From positions 86,745-150,744 of the IMG/VR virus record IMGVR_UViG_3300022890_000014: a stretch of DNA of 64,000 nucleotides. One strand, given 5' to 3'. Made by a program: the position numbers and the translations under genes. The notes beneath the pieces are model-generated. The model had not been told where the DNA came from, did not search any database, and saw only the letters and a list, made by a program, of their open reading frames with translations. This DNA is from a virus. Below are positions 48,616 to 56,366 of this stretch, one piece after another; positions within the stretch are counted from its first letter, which is position 1, and every line of letters starts with the position of its first letter.

Positions 48616-48861
48616 ATGAAAAGATTTCAAGTTAAGGTTAAAAAAATAGGCGATAATATGTCTCTTTCGTGTGGCATGTTCTTTATGTTTATTGAGAAGA
48701 CAAATGACCCACTTCTGATACGTGATTACTGCAAGACAATGAGAAGGTTTGTTATTGACCACTCAAGAGGACATATTAACGGTCCTGCTAGAGTGGTGAC
48801 GAAACGTCAGAAGAAGTACATAAAGTGGCTTAAAAAAGAGAAGCAGAAGACTAATTTATAA
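48616..48861 (+). CDS. Hypothetical basic protein, 81 aa
   Basis: The ATG follows a T run and TAGAC; there is no clear ribosome site, which lowers confidence. The sequence MKRFQVKVKKIGDNMSLSCG is followed by a Lys/Arg-rich tail (KKYIKWLKKEKQKTNL). No family recognised. Confidence 0.5.
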   Translation: MKRFQVKVKKIGDNMSLSCGMFFMFIEKTNDPLLIRDYCKTMRRFVIDHSRGHINGPARVVTKRQKKYIKWLKKEKQKTNL

Positions 48862-49209
48862 TGCAAGAATGGTGCCAACTTCTCCAATAAGACCTAGTGA
48901 GGCAAATATCACCCTGGGTAAAAAATGACTCACTAACACAGCTAAGTACCTGAAGCGTAAGGCATTCTAAGCGCAAATCTCTCCCCCCAAACCAAGCCCC
49001 ATAGTAATACTATTAATATATATATATTTATTTATATTTAAATATATATATTCATATATACTATTCTTTTTTCTTCCTCGTCCCTCCAACCCCTGTATTA
49101 GTTTTACCCCTTGTATTAGTTTTCTCAAATAAACTGTTTTACTAGTTTAATCACTTTCCCCAATTTGGTTCTCATGACCTGTACCTTGGGCTGTATATAT
49201 GTCTGAGGT

Positions 49210-49280
49210 GGGTATTGTTTAGTAGCTGCGTAAGGATTAGCCTCGATTTCGAGCCTGTGCGCTACGCATACGAAATACCC
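49210..49280. other. Nested hairpin built around split palindrome arms
   Basis: GGGTATT (49210-49216) pairs with AATACCC (49274-49280); inside, TGCGTA (49227-49232) pairs with TACGCA (49263-49268), and CTCG (49242-49245) with CGAG (49250-49253). The middle pair are the outer arms of the dispersed palindrome, here separated by 30 bp. Confidence 0.6.
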
Positions 49281-49337
49281 AAGATGATATAGCTCAGAAT
49301 AGGTCTAAAAAATAACACAGAGAAAGGTTGAGAGTAG

Positions 49338-49415
49338 TTAGGGGTGGTACTCGATACAATATTCGTTGAGTATGGCATACGCATCGTCACGAAGCTATAT
49401 TGAGTCCACCCCTAA
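49338..49415. other. Long imperfect hairpin
   Basis: TTAGGGGTGG plus ACTC (49338-49352, one bulged T) pairs with GAGTCCACCCCTAA (49402-49415), continued inward by AATAT/ATATT and TCGT/ACGA. Size is tRNA-like but there is no T-loop, so it is not a tRNA. Confidence 0.6.
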
Positions 49416-49435
49416 GTTGGCACGGTTGTTGCATA

Positions 49436-49684
49436 CTACTGTTCGAGTCCATACCACCCGTCAACATACTTATGCATGTCTTTTTCCATAAGTATCCAAT
49501 TGGGACAAGTGATGTCGAATTCAGACCATCCTTCCTCTAATTCCTTAAGAAGCGGCACCTGACTGTATGGCAACCAAATCTCCTCCCCTTCTTCAAGTTC
49601 TACTAGTGCGGCTCTATCTAGCTTTTTTATCAGCATAACCACGTAGACTTCCGACCCTAACTTACCGAGTTGATACTCATCCAT
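49436..49684 (-). CDS. Conserved small phage protein, 82 aa
   Basis: VYVVMLIKKLDRAALVELEE is followed by EEIWLPYSQVPLL and ends with DITCPNWILMEKDM, matching a widespread short phage protein of unknown function with the pattern A-x-L-V...E-x-W-(I/L)-P-x-S-Q...W-x-x-x-x-K. No strong ribosome site is seen. Last gene of a leftward group. Confidence 0.65.
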   Translation of the reverse strand: MDEYQLGKLGSEVYVVMLIKKLDRAALVELEEGEEIWLPYSQVPLLKELEEGWSEFDITCPNWILMEKDMHKYVDGWYGLEQ

Positions 49685-49706
49685 TATAACTAACCCTTTG
49701 CTTCTT

Positions 49707-49722
49707 TGCGTAAGCCTTACGC
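49707..49722. repeat. Palindrome, exact core, supplies a stop codon
   Basis: TGCGTAAGCCTTACGC; leftward GCG TAA ends the gene at 49717. Confidence 0.95.
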
Positions 49723-50241
49723 TTTTGTTGCTCCCCAGTTCACATCTTCGTGACCAAAGCAGTCCTTAATATATTTCTCAGTTTCACCGCTCTCTAACAT
49801 CCATTTGACACAGCTAGGACATACACCATAACCACAATCTTGATTCCACCACTGCTGCCACGTCCCTGCATCGCAATCACAACAAGCACAGCGCAAACCT
49901 ACTTTTTTTACCATAGGATCATAGATGATATTTCTATCTGTATTTTCAACAGACCATTTTTTGGATTTTGCTTCACCTATGTATTCCAGTCCTTCATCAA
50001 CAGTAAAGTGTGCAATATTTTCACCCTCCTCTTCTTCTACGACACGTATAGCTTGAAGGGCAGTTCTTGCATTCTGAATAGGCACAAAGACAGAGTTTAC
50101 ATGAATCTCTTGCACTCTGACATAGAACCCAGCATTACCTTTTATTTCAGCACAGATAGGGCAGAATATGTCTCCTTGTAGTTTTCTTATATTCTTTGTC
50201 TCACCACCACACCCAGCACAGTTACAGTCAACGCTACTCAT
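49717..50241 (-). CDS. Zinc-ribbon protein, 174 aa
   Basis: ATG 50241 has AGAGGTG six bases upstream. N-terminal CNCAGCGGE with FCPICAE forms one zinc ribbon; CACCDCDAG with GVCPSCVKW forms a second. The middle has a helix and beta strands. It ends GATKA with stop from the palindrome. Two ribbons suggest nucleic acid or protein binding; no family recognised. Confidence 0.65.
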   Translation of the reverse strand: MSSVDCNCAGCGGETKNIRKLQGDIFCPICAEIKGNAGFYVRVQEIHVNSVFVPIQNARTALQAIRVVEEEEGENIAHFTVDEGLEYIGEAKSKKWSVENTDRNIIYDPMVKKVGLRCACCDCDAGTWQQWWNQDCGYGVCPSCVKWMLESGETEKYIKDCFGHEDVNWGATKA

Positions 50242-50318
50242 CTCAATCACCTCTAGGTTAGTTGTGTAAAAAATCGCGCAACCTAAGCTGCACGACTTCT
50301 TACTTATCTTTAGCTTAC

Positions 50319-50333
50319 GCGTAAGGCTTACGC
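50319..50333. repeat. Palindrome with extra half-site, supplies a stop codon
   Basis: GCGTAAGGCTTACGC with an overlapping half-site CTTACGC at 50314-50320, as at 27218. Leftward GCG TAA ends the gene at 50328. Confidence 0.95.
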
Positions 50334-51440
50334 GAGTAGTTCGCCAGCCTTAGATTCCAAGGCTTCTCTTCTGTCTGGAGCTTTGGACTTTGCAACAAGA
50401 CTGAATGCATTACTCAAACGCCATTTGTTGTCACCACCAGAACTACTTGGTAGCAGTTCGATGTTACTAGTGTTGTTATAGATAGTCTTGATTTCCGAGC
50501 ACTCCTCCTTAGTTATATTGCTTCTGATAGCACCCTTGAGGTACTTTTCAACATCAACCTTTGCTTCATGGGCTTCAGCGATCTTTGCGATGCTGGCGTC
50601 AATGGTTCTTGGCTGAAGAGCATTGGCAATGAAGTCTCTTGCTTTGAGGGAGATTGTTTTAGAGTTGGCCTCAATAGTATCCTTTGCCCATTCTATGTTA
50701 ACAGGAAGCTGCTTGCCCAGGTGTACGTTGCGCATGATGACATCGCGTGTGGCTAGGTTGCTACACCATAGGCGAACGATGAAGTTCTTTATTTCGAGGG
50801 CACCTTGTCCGAAGTCCGAGTTCGAGATCTGCAACCCATACATTACAACCTCATTCTTCACAGGCTCGAATACTTCTTTGACGACTAGGCGAATCCACCA
50901 CTTGAGGTCAGAGAAGTATGCACCGACTACAACAGCGTTGCTTTTAGAGAGAGTCTCAAGAAGATTGCTGAGAATGGAAACAGTATCGACAATCATGTAT
51001 TTGTCGGAGAGAGCAGCCATCACTGTATTATCGATGTTTCTGATAAGCAGGCGTTCGGTATTGATCTTCTGGTAGATTTCCTGAAGGTTTCGACACAGAA
51101 GCTCTTTACCCCAGTCACCTTGTGCGAAGAAGTGATTGACATTGCTCTTGCTGAGAATACCAGTTTTTGTTGCAATCTGAGTGACTGCATTCTGGTGCAT
51201 CATTCTTTTCTTGCCATCGCCTACATCGATAAGAAGACTGTCTCCTTCGTATCCGAAATCCATCTTATTGGTATTAGCAAGCATATCTCTTGGAATGGAA
51301 CTCATGACCATATCGATAAGCTCTTCGCCCTCATCTGCACCTTTTGAGATAATGTCTTCAAAGGACGCCCGTGTTTTCTGGCTGGCATTGTCCCATTCTA
51401 CTGAGTATGGGCGGCTGGAATCATTAGTTTGCATTTGCAT
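50328..51440 (-). CDS. DUF932-like protein, 370 aa
   Basis: ATG 51440 is chosen for GGAG nine bases upstream. KTGILSKSNVNHFF, ALSDKYMIVDTVSILSNLLE and later VMYGLQISNSDFGQGALEIK with NLATRDVIMRN resemble DUF932 proteins, which are common in phages and plasmids near ssDNA-binding proteins; the role is unknown. It is directly downstream of SSB here, supporting a part in replication or recombination. It ends GELLA with the stop from the palindrome. Confidence 0.6.
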   Translation of the reverse strand: MQMQTNDSSRPYSVEWDNASQKTRASFEDIISKGADEGEELIDMVMSSIPRDMLANTNKMDFGYEGDSLLIDVGDGKKRMMHQNAVTQIATKTGILSKSNVNHFFAQGDWGKELLCRNLQEIYQKINTERLLIRNIDNTVMAALSDKYMIVDTVSILSNLLETLSKSNAVVVGAYFSDLKWWIRLVVKEVFEPVKNEVVMYGLQISNSDFGQGALEIKNFIVRLWCSNLATRDVIMRNVHLGKQLPVNIEWAKDTIEANSKTISLKARDFIANALQPRTIDASIAKIAEAHEAKVDVEKYLKGAIRSNITKEECSEIKTIYNNTSNIELLPSSSGGDNKWRLSNAFSLVAKSKAPDRREALESKAGELLA

Positions 51441-51517
51441 TAGTATCTTCTCCATATAGAAATAGCCAAGGACCACAACGGAACTTAGCTATCAAGATGT
51501 GTTATTTGTTTACTTAT

Positions 51518-52276
51518 CTAGAAAGGAATGTCTTGGTCGTCATCATCAGCAGGAGGTGTATAGGAGTAATTGCTTTGGTTGTCATCGACATCCGACTTTG
51601 ATGGACCTGATTCGTGTCCAGTCTTTTGTGACTCATACTTAGGAGTATACATGTTCGTGAACTCGAAGTTCCTTACAGTTAGTTCTGTGGATTGCTTTTT
51701 GACTCCATCTTTGTCAACATAGGAGCGAACCTTTGTTATACCCTGAAGAGTGATCCATCTACACTTATCCTCTGTTGGTGTAAAGTACTGGTCTATGTGG
51801 TCTGCACTCTTCTTCCACGCTGTGAACCTTAACCAGTCGGCACTACTATGCTCGTTGCCATCCTTGTCCGTCCAATTTCTTGGACAACGGATTGTGCCGT
51901 TAGACACTGTATCTCCTGAGTCTGTATAGTCCGTCTTGAGTCTTTCGATTGCTCCTACCAAGAAGTGGACATTCATTCCTTCGTCGCCAACTCTTGATAT
52001 TTCGTCACAGACGTACTTCGTAAACTTTTCTTCTGGATGTAGTTCACAAAGAGCAACAACCTCATCACCCTTCTCGAACTTTGAGGCTTTCTCTGCGGCT
52101 CTTCCTGTTGCTGTGACAGCGAACGTATCTATTACTCTCTCTCTCTTTAGTCTATCGTATCTCCCAGAATCAATACGAAGAATAACTTGCAACATCTTTC
52201 TGCTTTCATCTTCACTAAAATCCTTGACAGATGGATTCGATGACAATTTACCAGCGACGATTCCTCTAAAACTCAT
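51518..52276 (-). CDS. Single-stranded DNA-binding protein with two OB folds, 252 aa
   Basis: Two beta-rich halves fit tandem OB folds: about 1-115 (FRGIVAGKLSSNPSVKDFSE, VIDTFAVTATGRAAEKASKF) and 130-210 (RFTAWKKSADHIDQYFTPTE, WITLQGITKVRSYVDKDGV). A disordered linker leads to an acidic tip DDDDQDIPF, the classic SSB C-terminal protein-interaction motif. It coats ssDNA during replication and recruits partners. A GGTATAAG motif lies upstream, with three palindrome-related units. The start lacks a strong ribosome site. Confidence 0.88.
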   Translation of the reverse strand: MSFRGIVAGKLSSNPSVKDFSEDESRKMLQVILRIDSGRYDRLKRERVIDTFAVTATGRAAEKASKFEKGDEVVALCELHPEEKFTKYVCDEISRVGDEGMNVHFLVGAIERLKTDYTDSGDTVSNGTIRCPRNWTDKDGNEHSSADWLRFTAWKKSADHIDQYFTPTEDKCRWITLQGITKVRSYVDKDGVKKQSTELTVRNFEFTNMYTPKYESQKTGHESGPSKSDVDDNQSNYSYTPPADDDDQDIPF

Positions 52277-52341
52277 AACAATATTACTCCGACAATGGTT
52301 ATGAAAAATTGCTTATGTTACTTGTTAACACACGCAAAAGA

Positions 52342-52349
52342 CTTATACC
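52342..52349 (-). promoter_or_regulatory. GGTATAAG promoter-like motif, leftward
   Basis: Reads ATAGGTATAAGTCTTTTGCG on the minus strand, about 65 bp before the SSB gene, with palindrome-derived repeats directly upstream. Confidence 0.5.
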
Positions 52350-52362
52350 TATTTTTGAACAA

Positions 52363-52435
52363 TGCGTAAGAAGTATCAGGTAAGCATTGCTGCGTAAGGA
52401 GTATCAGGTAAGCATTGCTGCGTAAGGCTTATGCA
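52363..52435. repeat. Two tandem 28-bp units plus a palindrome variant
   Basis: TGCGTAAG(A/G)AGTATCAGG followed by TAAGCATTGC occurs twice back to back (52363-52390, 52391-52418), one base different, then TGCGTAAGGCTTATGCA. Each unit begins with a palindrome half-site. Confidence 0.9.
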
Positions 52436-52810
52436 CTACCTGATTACATCTGAATTTGCAACAGACCCAACATCATTAGCAATATCCTTTATGACACTGC
52501 TGTCACCACTCATGTACAAATGCTCTCTGGTCTCGACTAGCACTACTGCCCCACTCTCGTATTCATCTTCACTAACGCAACTGTGCAATAGACTTGCTCG
52601 ATCTTCCTCGGATCTGAAGATGATAGCCCTCTTACATGCACCCCAGTTGATAGTATTCTTGTTGGCTCTAAGTCCTACGACTGACTCACCATCCACTGAT
52701 ATTACAGCATCATCCCATTTCCTAATCACCTTCCTTGCTGTGATCTCAATAAATCTACCGATAGTAGCGCGACCCGCGTTCAGTCTAATCTCGATTACAT
52801 CTGCGTTCAA
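52436..52810 (-). CDS. Hypothetical protein, 124 aa
   Basis: Beta-rich sequence with GRFIEITARKVIRKWDDAVI and a Ser/Glu-rich middle. AGGAG lies upstream of ATG. It is directly upstream of the SSB gene's control region. No family recognised. Confidence 0.6.
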   Translation of the reverse strand: MNADVIEIRLNAGRATIGRFIEITARKVIRKWDDAVISVDGESVVGLRANKNTINWGACKRAIIFRSEEDRASLLHSCVSEDEYESGAVVLVETREHLYMSGDSSVIKDIANDVGSVANSDVIR

Positions 52811-52857
52811 TTGTTTCTCCTAAAATATACGCACAGTAGCGTATAAGTTTTGAGTTG

Positions 52858-53355
52858 TTACGACTTACTCGGAGGCGGCTCATCCCACTTTAGAGTACTA
52901 GATGAGTAGCAGTCTCTATTATTTTTAGCTTTAGCCTCATCTTTATCTTTGATGATTTCTGCAATAGCACTTATACACATATAGCAGCCCATTTTGAAGC
53001 TGCTGCAATTGTATGGACGATAATCGTATATTGTACACTCCTTCTTTTCTTTGTCAAAGGCTGGACAACAACCGTCTTCTAGTGGCATGATGTAGTGAGT
53101 ATACTTTGATGAACCTGAGATTTCCTTGCTCATTTTCTCTACGAATTTATCTACGAAGACATTTCTGTCTTCTTCTAGAACAGGAATTCTGTAGTTGCAA
53201 GAGCAACACGCACCGCATCCTTTACAGTCTTTCATTTCTTCAACAAGTCTCCTTACAGCCTTTGATCTATAAGGTTCTTTTGACTCATGAAGTATAGATA
53301 TAACTGAGTTTATGATTAAGTCTTCCTTTGTCATCTCTTCATATGTCTTCTTCAT
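52858..53355 (-). CDS. YkgJ-family Cys-cluster protein, 165 aa
   Basis: KDCKGCGACCSCNYRIPVLE gives the CxxCxxCC-type cluster, with further Cys at GCCPAFD, ECTIYDYRPYNC and GCYMC, the typical arrangement of YkgJ family proteins, which bind zinc or an iron-sulfur cluster. Function in the phage is unknown. Its start overlaps the stop of the pentapeptide gene upstream, so they are coupled. Confidence 0.82.
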   Translation of the reverse strand: MKKTYEEMTKEDLIINSVISILHESKEPYRSKAVRRLVEEMKDCKGCGACCSCNYRIPVLEEDRNVFVDKFVEKMSKEISGSSKYTHYIMPLEDGCCPAFDKEKKECTIYDYRPYNCSSFKMGCYMCISAIAEIIKDKDEAKAKNNRDCYSSSTLKWDEPPPSKS

Positions 53356-53963
53356 GACTGCTCACTTGGAATTTTGGGCCAACCAGCATCTCTTGACATC
53401 TTAGCCATTTTCAGAACTTCATCTCTATGCTTTAGACACCAACGAATAATTCTACCTCCATCTGCTATATCTTCGTTCTCCATTCTTTGGGCATCCTTCC
53501 ACATGTCAATCTCTTCGAGTCCTTCGTTGTCTTTTTCAACGCATCCAACAAATACTTTGTCTGGAGTTGTATTAACTACCCACGGACCAAGTAGTGCTGT
53601 AAGAACACCAGTGTTCTTCATAAATTCTGGTAGTGGAAGATATGTCCTTCTAATATCTGCATCAACCAGTAGCGTGTTGTTTAGTGAGGAGCGATGAAGG
53701 TCTGACTCACTTATATTTGCCCCAGAAAGGTCGGCGTTGTTTAGTCCAACAGAAGTGATCGTTATAGATGAAAGATCTGCTCTTATCTTGAACTTTCTCC
53801 ATAAGTGACCAATAATAGTAATGTTCGTGTACAGAAGTGATTGCCAGCGAAACCTAGTTATTCTACTAGACTCCTTGCTGTTTATGCCAAAAACATATTT
53901 CCATGCTTCTACATGTCTATCCGAGAAATCATTATCTCTCAAAGTCTTTGCACTGATTTTCAT
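53352..53963 (-). CDS. Pentapeptide-repeat protein, 203 aa
   Basis: Contains IRADLSSITITSVGLNNADL and SGANISESDLHRSSLNNTLL, consecutive A(D/N)LxX-type pentapeptides expected to form a right-handed beta helix. The N-terminal leader KISAKTLRDNDFSD resembles the partial gene at 63939. Such proteins may mimic DNA or act as scaffolds; the target is unknown. The stop overlaps the YkgJ-like start. Confidence 0.72.
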   Translation of the reverse strand: MKISAKTLRDNDFSDRHVEAWKYVFGINSKESSRITRFRWQSLLYTNITIIGHLWRKFKIRADLSSITITSVGLNNADLSGANISESDLHRSSLNNTLLVDADIRRTYLPLPEFMKNTGVLTALLGPWVVNTTPDKVFVGCVEKDNEGLEEIDMWKDAQRMENEDIADGGRIIRWCLKHRDEVLKMAKMSRDAGWPKIPSEQS

Positions 53964-53981
53964 TTCAACCTCATTTGATGG

Positions 53982-54191
53982 CTAGTCAAGCATTGAACAT
54001 GCAAGTGTGTCGTTTTCAACAATCTCTCTTGCGGTATCCTTCGGTTCTTCATCGTTGTCGAATGCGTCACGAATAATGAAGTCCTCAAGGTCTTCAATTC
54101 CAAACCCACATAATACTTCAACTTCAAGGTCAACCAGTCTATACCATTCTTTGTAAGTTAGTCCGTACCTATTTGTTTCAGGCATTGGCAT
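53982..54191 (-). CDS. Hypothetical acidic protein, 69 aa
   Basis: Acidic and helical (LVDLEVEVLCGFGIEDLEDF), with NGLTYKEWYRL-like aromatic start (RYGLTYKEWYRL). GGAG lies within the upstream gene end; the start overlaps that gene by 14 bases. No family recognised. Confidence 0.6.
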   Translation of the reverse strand: MPMPETNRYGLTYKEWYRLVDLEVEVLCGFGIEDLEDFIIRDAFDNDEEPKDTAREIVENDTLACSMLD

Positions 54192-54450
54192 TCTCCTCTT
54201 TTCTGTCGTACTCAGCCATGTACTCTTCTATTGTAGTTGTGTAGAAGTATAGGTCATCATACTTCATATCGAATTTGAATTTGCAAGACTCTATTTTGAA
54301 GATTTCTCCAGAAAGATACCTTTCTCTCATCTTCTTTATTTCTTCAACAGAAAAAGTTGGGCCGTTGCAGTGTCTTACTCTGAATCCTTTTTGGCAAGTA
54401 TAGGTTCCAAAATATGAGCTTCCACACTCTGGGCACAAGAAGGTCTTCAT
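54178..54450 (-). CDS. Zinc-ribbon protein, 90 aa
   Basis: ATG 54450 has GAGGTG six bases upstream. FLCPECGSSYFGTYTC followed by VRHCNGP gives one zinc ribbon at the N-terminus. The rest is charged and helical. It overlaps the acidic gene downstream. No family recognised. Confidence 0.6.
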   Translation of the reverse strand: MKTFLCPECGSSYFGTYTCQKGFRVRHCNGPTFSVEEIKKMRERYLSGEIFKIESCKFKFDMKYDDLYFYTTTIEEYMAEYDRKEENANA

Positions 54451-54472
54451 AGCACACCTCATCTTTTGTTTA

Positions 54473-54489
54473 TGCGTAAGCCTTACGCA
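54473..54489. repeat. 17-bp palindrome, exact, supplies a stop codon
   Basis: TGCGTAAGCCTTACGCA; leftward GCG TAA ends the gene at 54483 with DIIA-stop. Confidence 0.97.
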
Positions 54490-55142
54490 ATAATGTCAAT
54501 ACTATCTCCTCCACACAAAGGACAACTAAGTCTTCCGTAACCTGAGTCAAAAGCAGACTTTGATTCTTTAAGCCCACACACGCACTTCCATTTCTCTTCC
54601 GACTCAGCAGGCTTCTCATCAAAGACTGACGCTGGTACTTTAGGAACAGGAACTCCTGCTTCCGATAGAGCCTTAGCTGAATTATTTAGAAAACTATCAC
54701 GCAGAACATTATCTATTCTGATTCCAGTTTCCATAATTCTGCATCTATCCGCATGTAACTCTTCTGCTGTTTTTGCAACACAAGCATCGCATACATGGTC
54801 GTATTTTGGGCCACTTGGTCCACTACAGTAGATGCATATATGAGGATTGGAATTCTTTTCCTTATTCTCTTCCTTAACTTTAGCTGGCCTGCCAGTCTTG
54901 CGGGTAGAGTCAACGAACACGAATCCTCTCTTTTTTACAACACTAAGCTCCAGGTGGTCGATTATCTCTGATAAGATAGCTCTAATACTCATTCCTGGTT
55001 CATTAGAAAAAGCAGAATCAGGTATCTCACTGAAAGACATAGACGAATTATCCTTGATTTTATCCTTGTTCAATATTTGTGGTAGCATCTGCTTTACCAC
55101 TTCTCTCACTGACGATAGCGTAGGCTTTGTTCTTGCTGTCAT
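54483..55142 (-). CDS. Two-zinc-ribbon protein, 219 aa
   Basis: A helical N-terminal part (SVREVVKQMLPQILNKDKIK) precedes ICIYCSGPSG with VCDACVAK, then a helical spacer and a second ribbon WKCVCGLKES with LSCPLCGGDS. The pattern is similar to phage-encoded transcription or replication adaptors, but no named family fits. It diverges from the spike-like gene at 55207. The stop comes from the palindrome. Confidence 0.65.
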   Translation of the reverse strand: MTARTKPTLSSVREVVKQMLPQILNKDKIKDNSSMSFSEIPDSAFSNEPGMSIRAILSEIIDHLELSVVKKRGFVFVDSTRKTGRPAKVKEENKEKNSNPHICIYCSGPSGPKYDHVCDACVAKTAEELHADRCRIMETGIRIDNVLRDSFLNNSAKALSEAGVPVPKVPASVFDEKPAESEEKWKCVCGLKESKSAFDSGYGRLSCPLCGGDSIDIIA

Positions 55143-55206
55143 TGCTAACTCCGTAATTGATGTGTTATAATAAGGCTATTATTCTTATGCCAATAAAGGA
55201 AAAGAT

Positions 55207-56298
55207 ATGCAACTAGATTTTGAACTAAGCGAACTCGATGTTATGGACATGGGAATGACTGTGCCTAACGATGAACCAGTAGACCCAGATGTCAGCTTAT
55301 TCTACGAGGATGATACTCTATATTCAGACCCAAGTAAAGGTTATTGGACAGACAACCTTTCTGATACAAAAAGAGGTATGTGTCTTGGTAGAATACTTAG
55401 TGTAAATAAACAAATGGGAACCATGCAGGTAATTGGTGTTGACTGCGATATAAACATAGAGATTCCATTGACTCACTGCCAAACATCTAAGAAGTTTGGT
55501 GGCGATGTTAGTATTCCTGCTAAGAACTCACAGGTTATACTTGCTGAGATAAATGGAGACTATTATCCTATTACATACATAAGGCCATTCTCTACAGAGT
55601 TCAACTGGTCATATGGAATACCTGATGAAATGGACTCAGGTGACATAGGCTGGGCTACAGAAGGTGGAGGAAAGCTACTTCTATTTGAGAATGGCTTCCT
55701 GCATATGGAGTCATCACCCAACTGTCTCAGGCAAATGTATCCGCTTGAAGACGGAGAAGGAATGCAGGATACATGCAGAGAGTACGGATTGTTCTCTGAT
55801 GCAGGAAGCATCAAAGCTGAAGAGAGAAACAAGCTGAACCCTCTCGGTGCATCACATATAATCTTTGAGGGTAACAAAAGGTTTGGTACTAACAAGTATT
55901 CGGTTGGAGTGCTAGAACTAGGTAGTCTAGATGAAGCATCAGTGAAATCTGGTGTTGAGCTACGAGTCAACATGGGGACATCAAAAACTCCCATACCTGG
56001 CCCAAGTCTTCGCATGACAGACGATGATATGATAGTAATGAAGTCTAAGGTTTCTGCTTCAATAGAGACAGCAAAACTTAGCATAGGATCTAGCACGGCA
56101 ACTGAGCCAGTAGTCCTTGGTAAAAAGCTACTAACAGAAATAACAAGATTGTCTAGTAAGCTCAATGCTTTTATAGCTACCTATAATTTACATACGCATC
56201 TGGCAGCAGGAACAGCAACAGCTATACCAGTAGGAGTTCAAACACCATATACTCCCAAAAATGACTGGCTTTCCACGCTAGCCTTTGTTTCAAGATGA
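55207..56298 (+). CDS. Baseplate spike-like protein, 363 aa
   Basis: An N-terminal OB-like region (MCLGRILSVNKQMGTMQVIG) is followed by beta-rich repeats and a C-terminal segment SIGSSTATEPVVLGKKLL with helix LLTEITRLSSKLNAFI and THLAAGTATAIP. That C-terminal layout is typical of phage baseplate/spike proteins of the gp5/gpV kind. The upstream gap has TATAAT (55166-55171). AAAGGAA precedes ATG. Assignment by domain resemblance only. Confidence 0.6.
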   Translation: MQLDFELSELDVMDMGMTVPNDEPVDPDVSLFYEDDTLYSDPSKGYWTDNLSDTKRGMCLGRILSVNKQMGTMQVIGVDCDINIEIPLTHCQTSKKFGGDVSIPAKNSQVILAEINGDYYPITYIRPFSTEFNWSYGIPDEMDSGDIGWATEGGGKLLLFENGFLHMESSPNCLRQMYPLEDGEGMQDTCREYGLFSDAGSIKAEERNKLNPLGASHIIFEGNKRFGTNKYSVGVLELGSLDEASVKSGVELRVNMGTSKTPIPGPSLRMTDDDMIVMKSKVSASIETAKLSIGSSTATEPVVLGKKLLTEITRLSSKLNAFIATYNLHTHLAAGTATAIPVGVQTPYTPKNDWLSTLAFVSR

Positions 56299-56336
56299 TA
56301 TAAAAATATTAGATGATATAATTTACTAAACTTTAC

Positions 56337-56353
56337 TGCGTAAGGCTTACGCA
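56337..56353. repeat. 17-bp palindrome, exact
   Basis: TGCGTAAGGCTTACGCA directly upstream of the CGGAG ribosome site of the gene at 56367. Confidence 0.97.
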
Positions 56354-56366
56354 AACGGAGAAATTG

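Larger units (their letters stand above)
48862..49435. other. 574-bp non-coding, structured, AT-rich gap
   Basis: No gene can be supported. The left part is a run of alternating A/T (about 49010-49065), followed by TGTATTAGTTTT repeated twice (about 49094-49126). To the right are two large hairpins (49210-49280 and 49338-49415). It is the only long gene-free stretch and lies where rightward genes meet leftward ones. An origin or transcript-end region is possible. Confidence 0.6.

Noticed and set aside
49338-49415. A tRNA of 78 bases with acceptor-like GGGGTGG/CCACCCC
   Set aside because: No TTC-type T loop and the inner pairings extend as one long hairpin.
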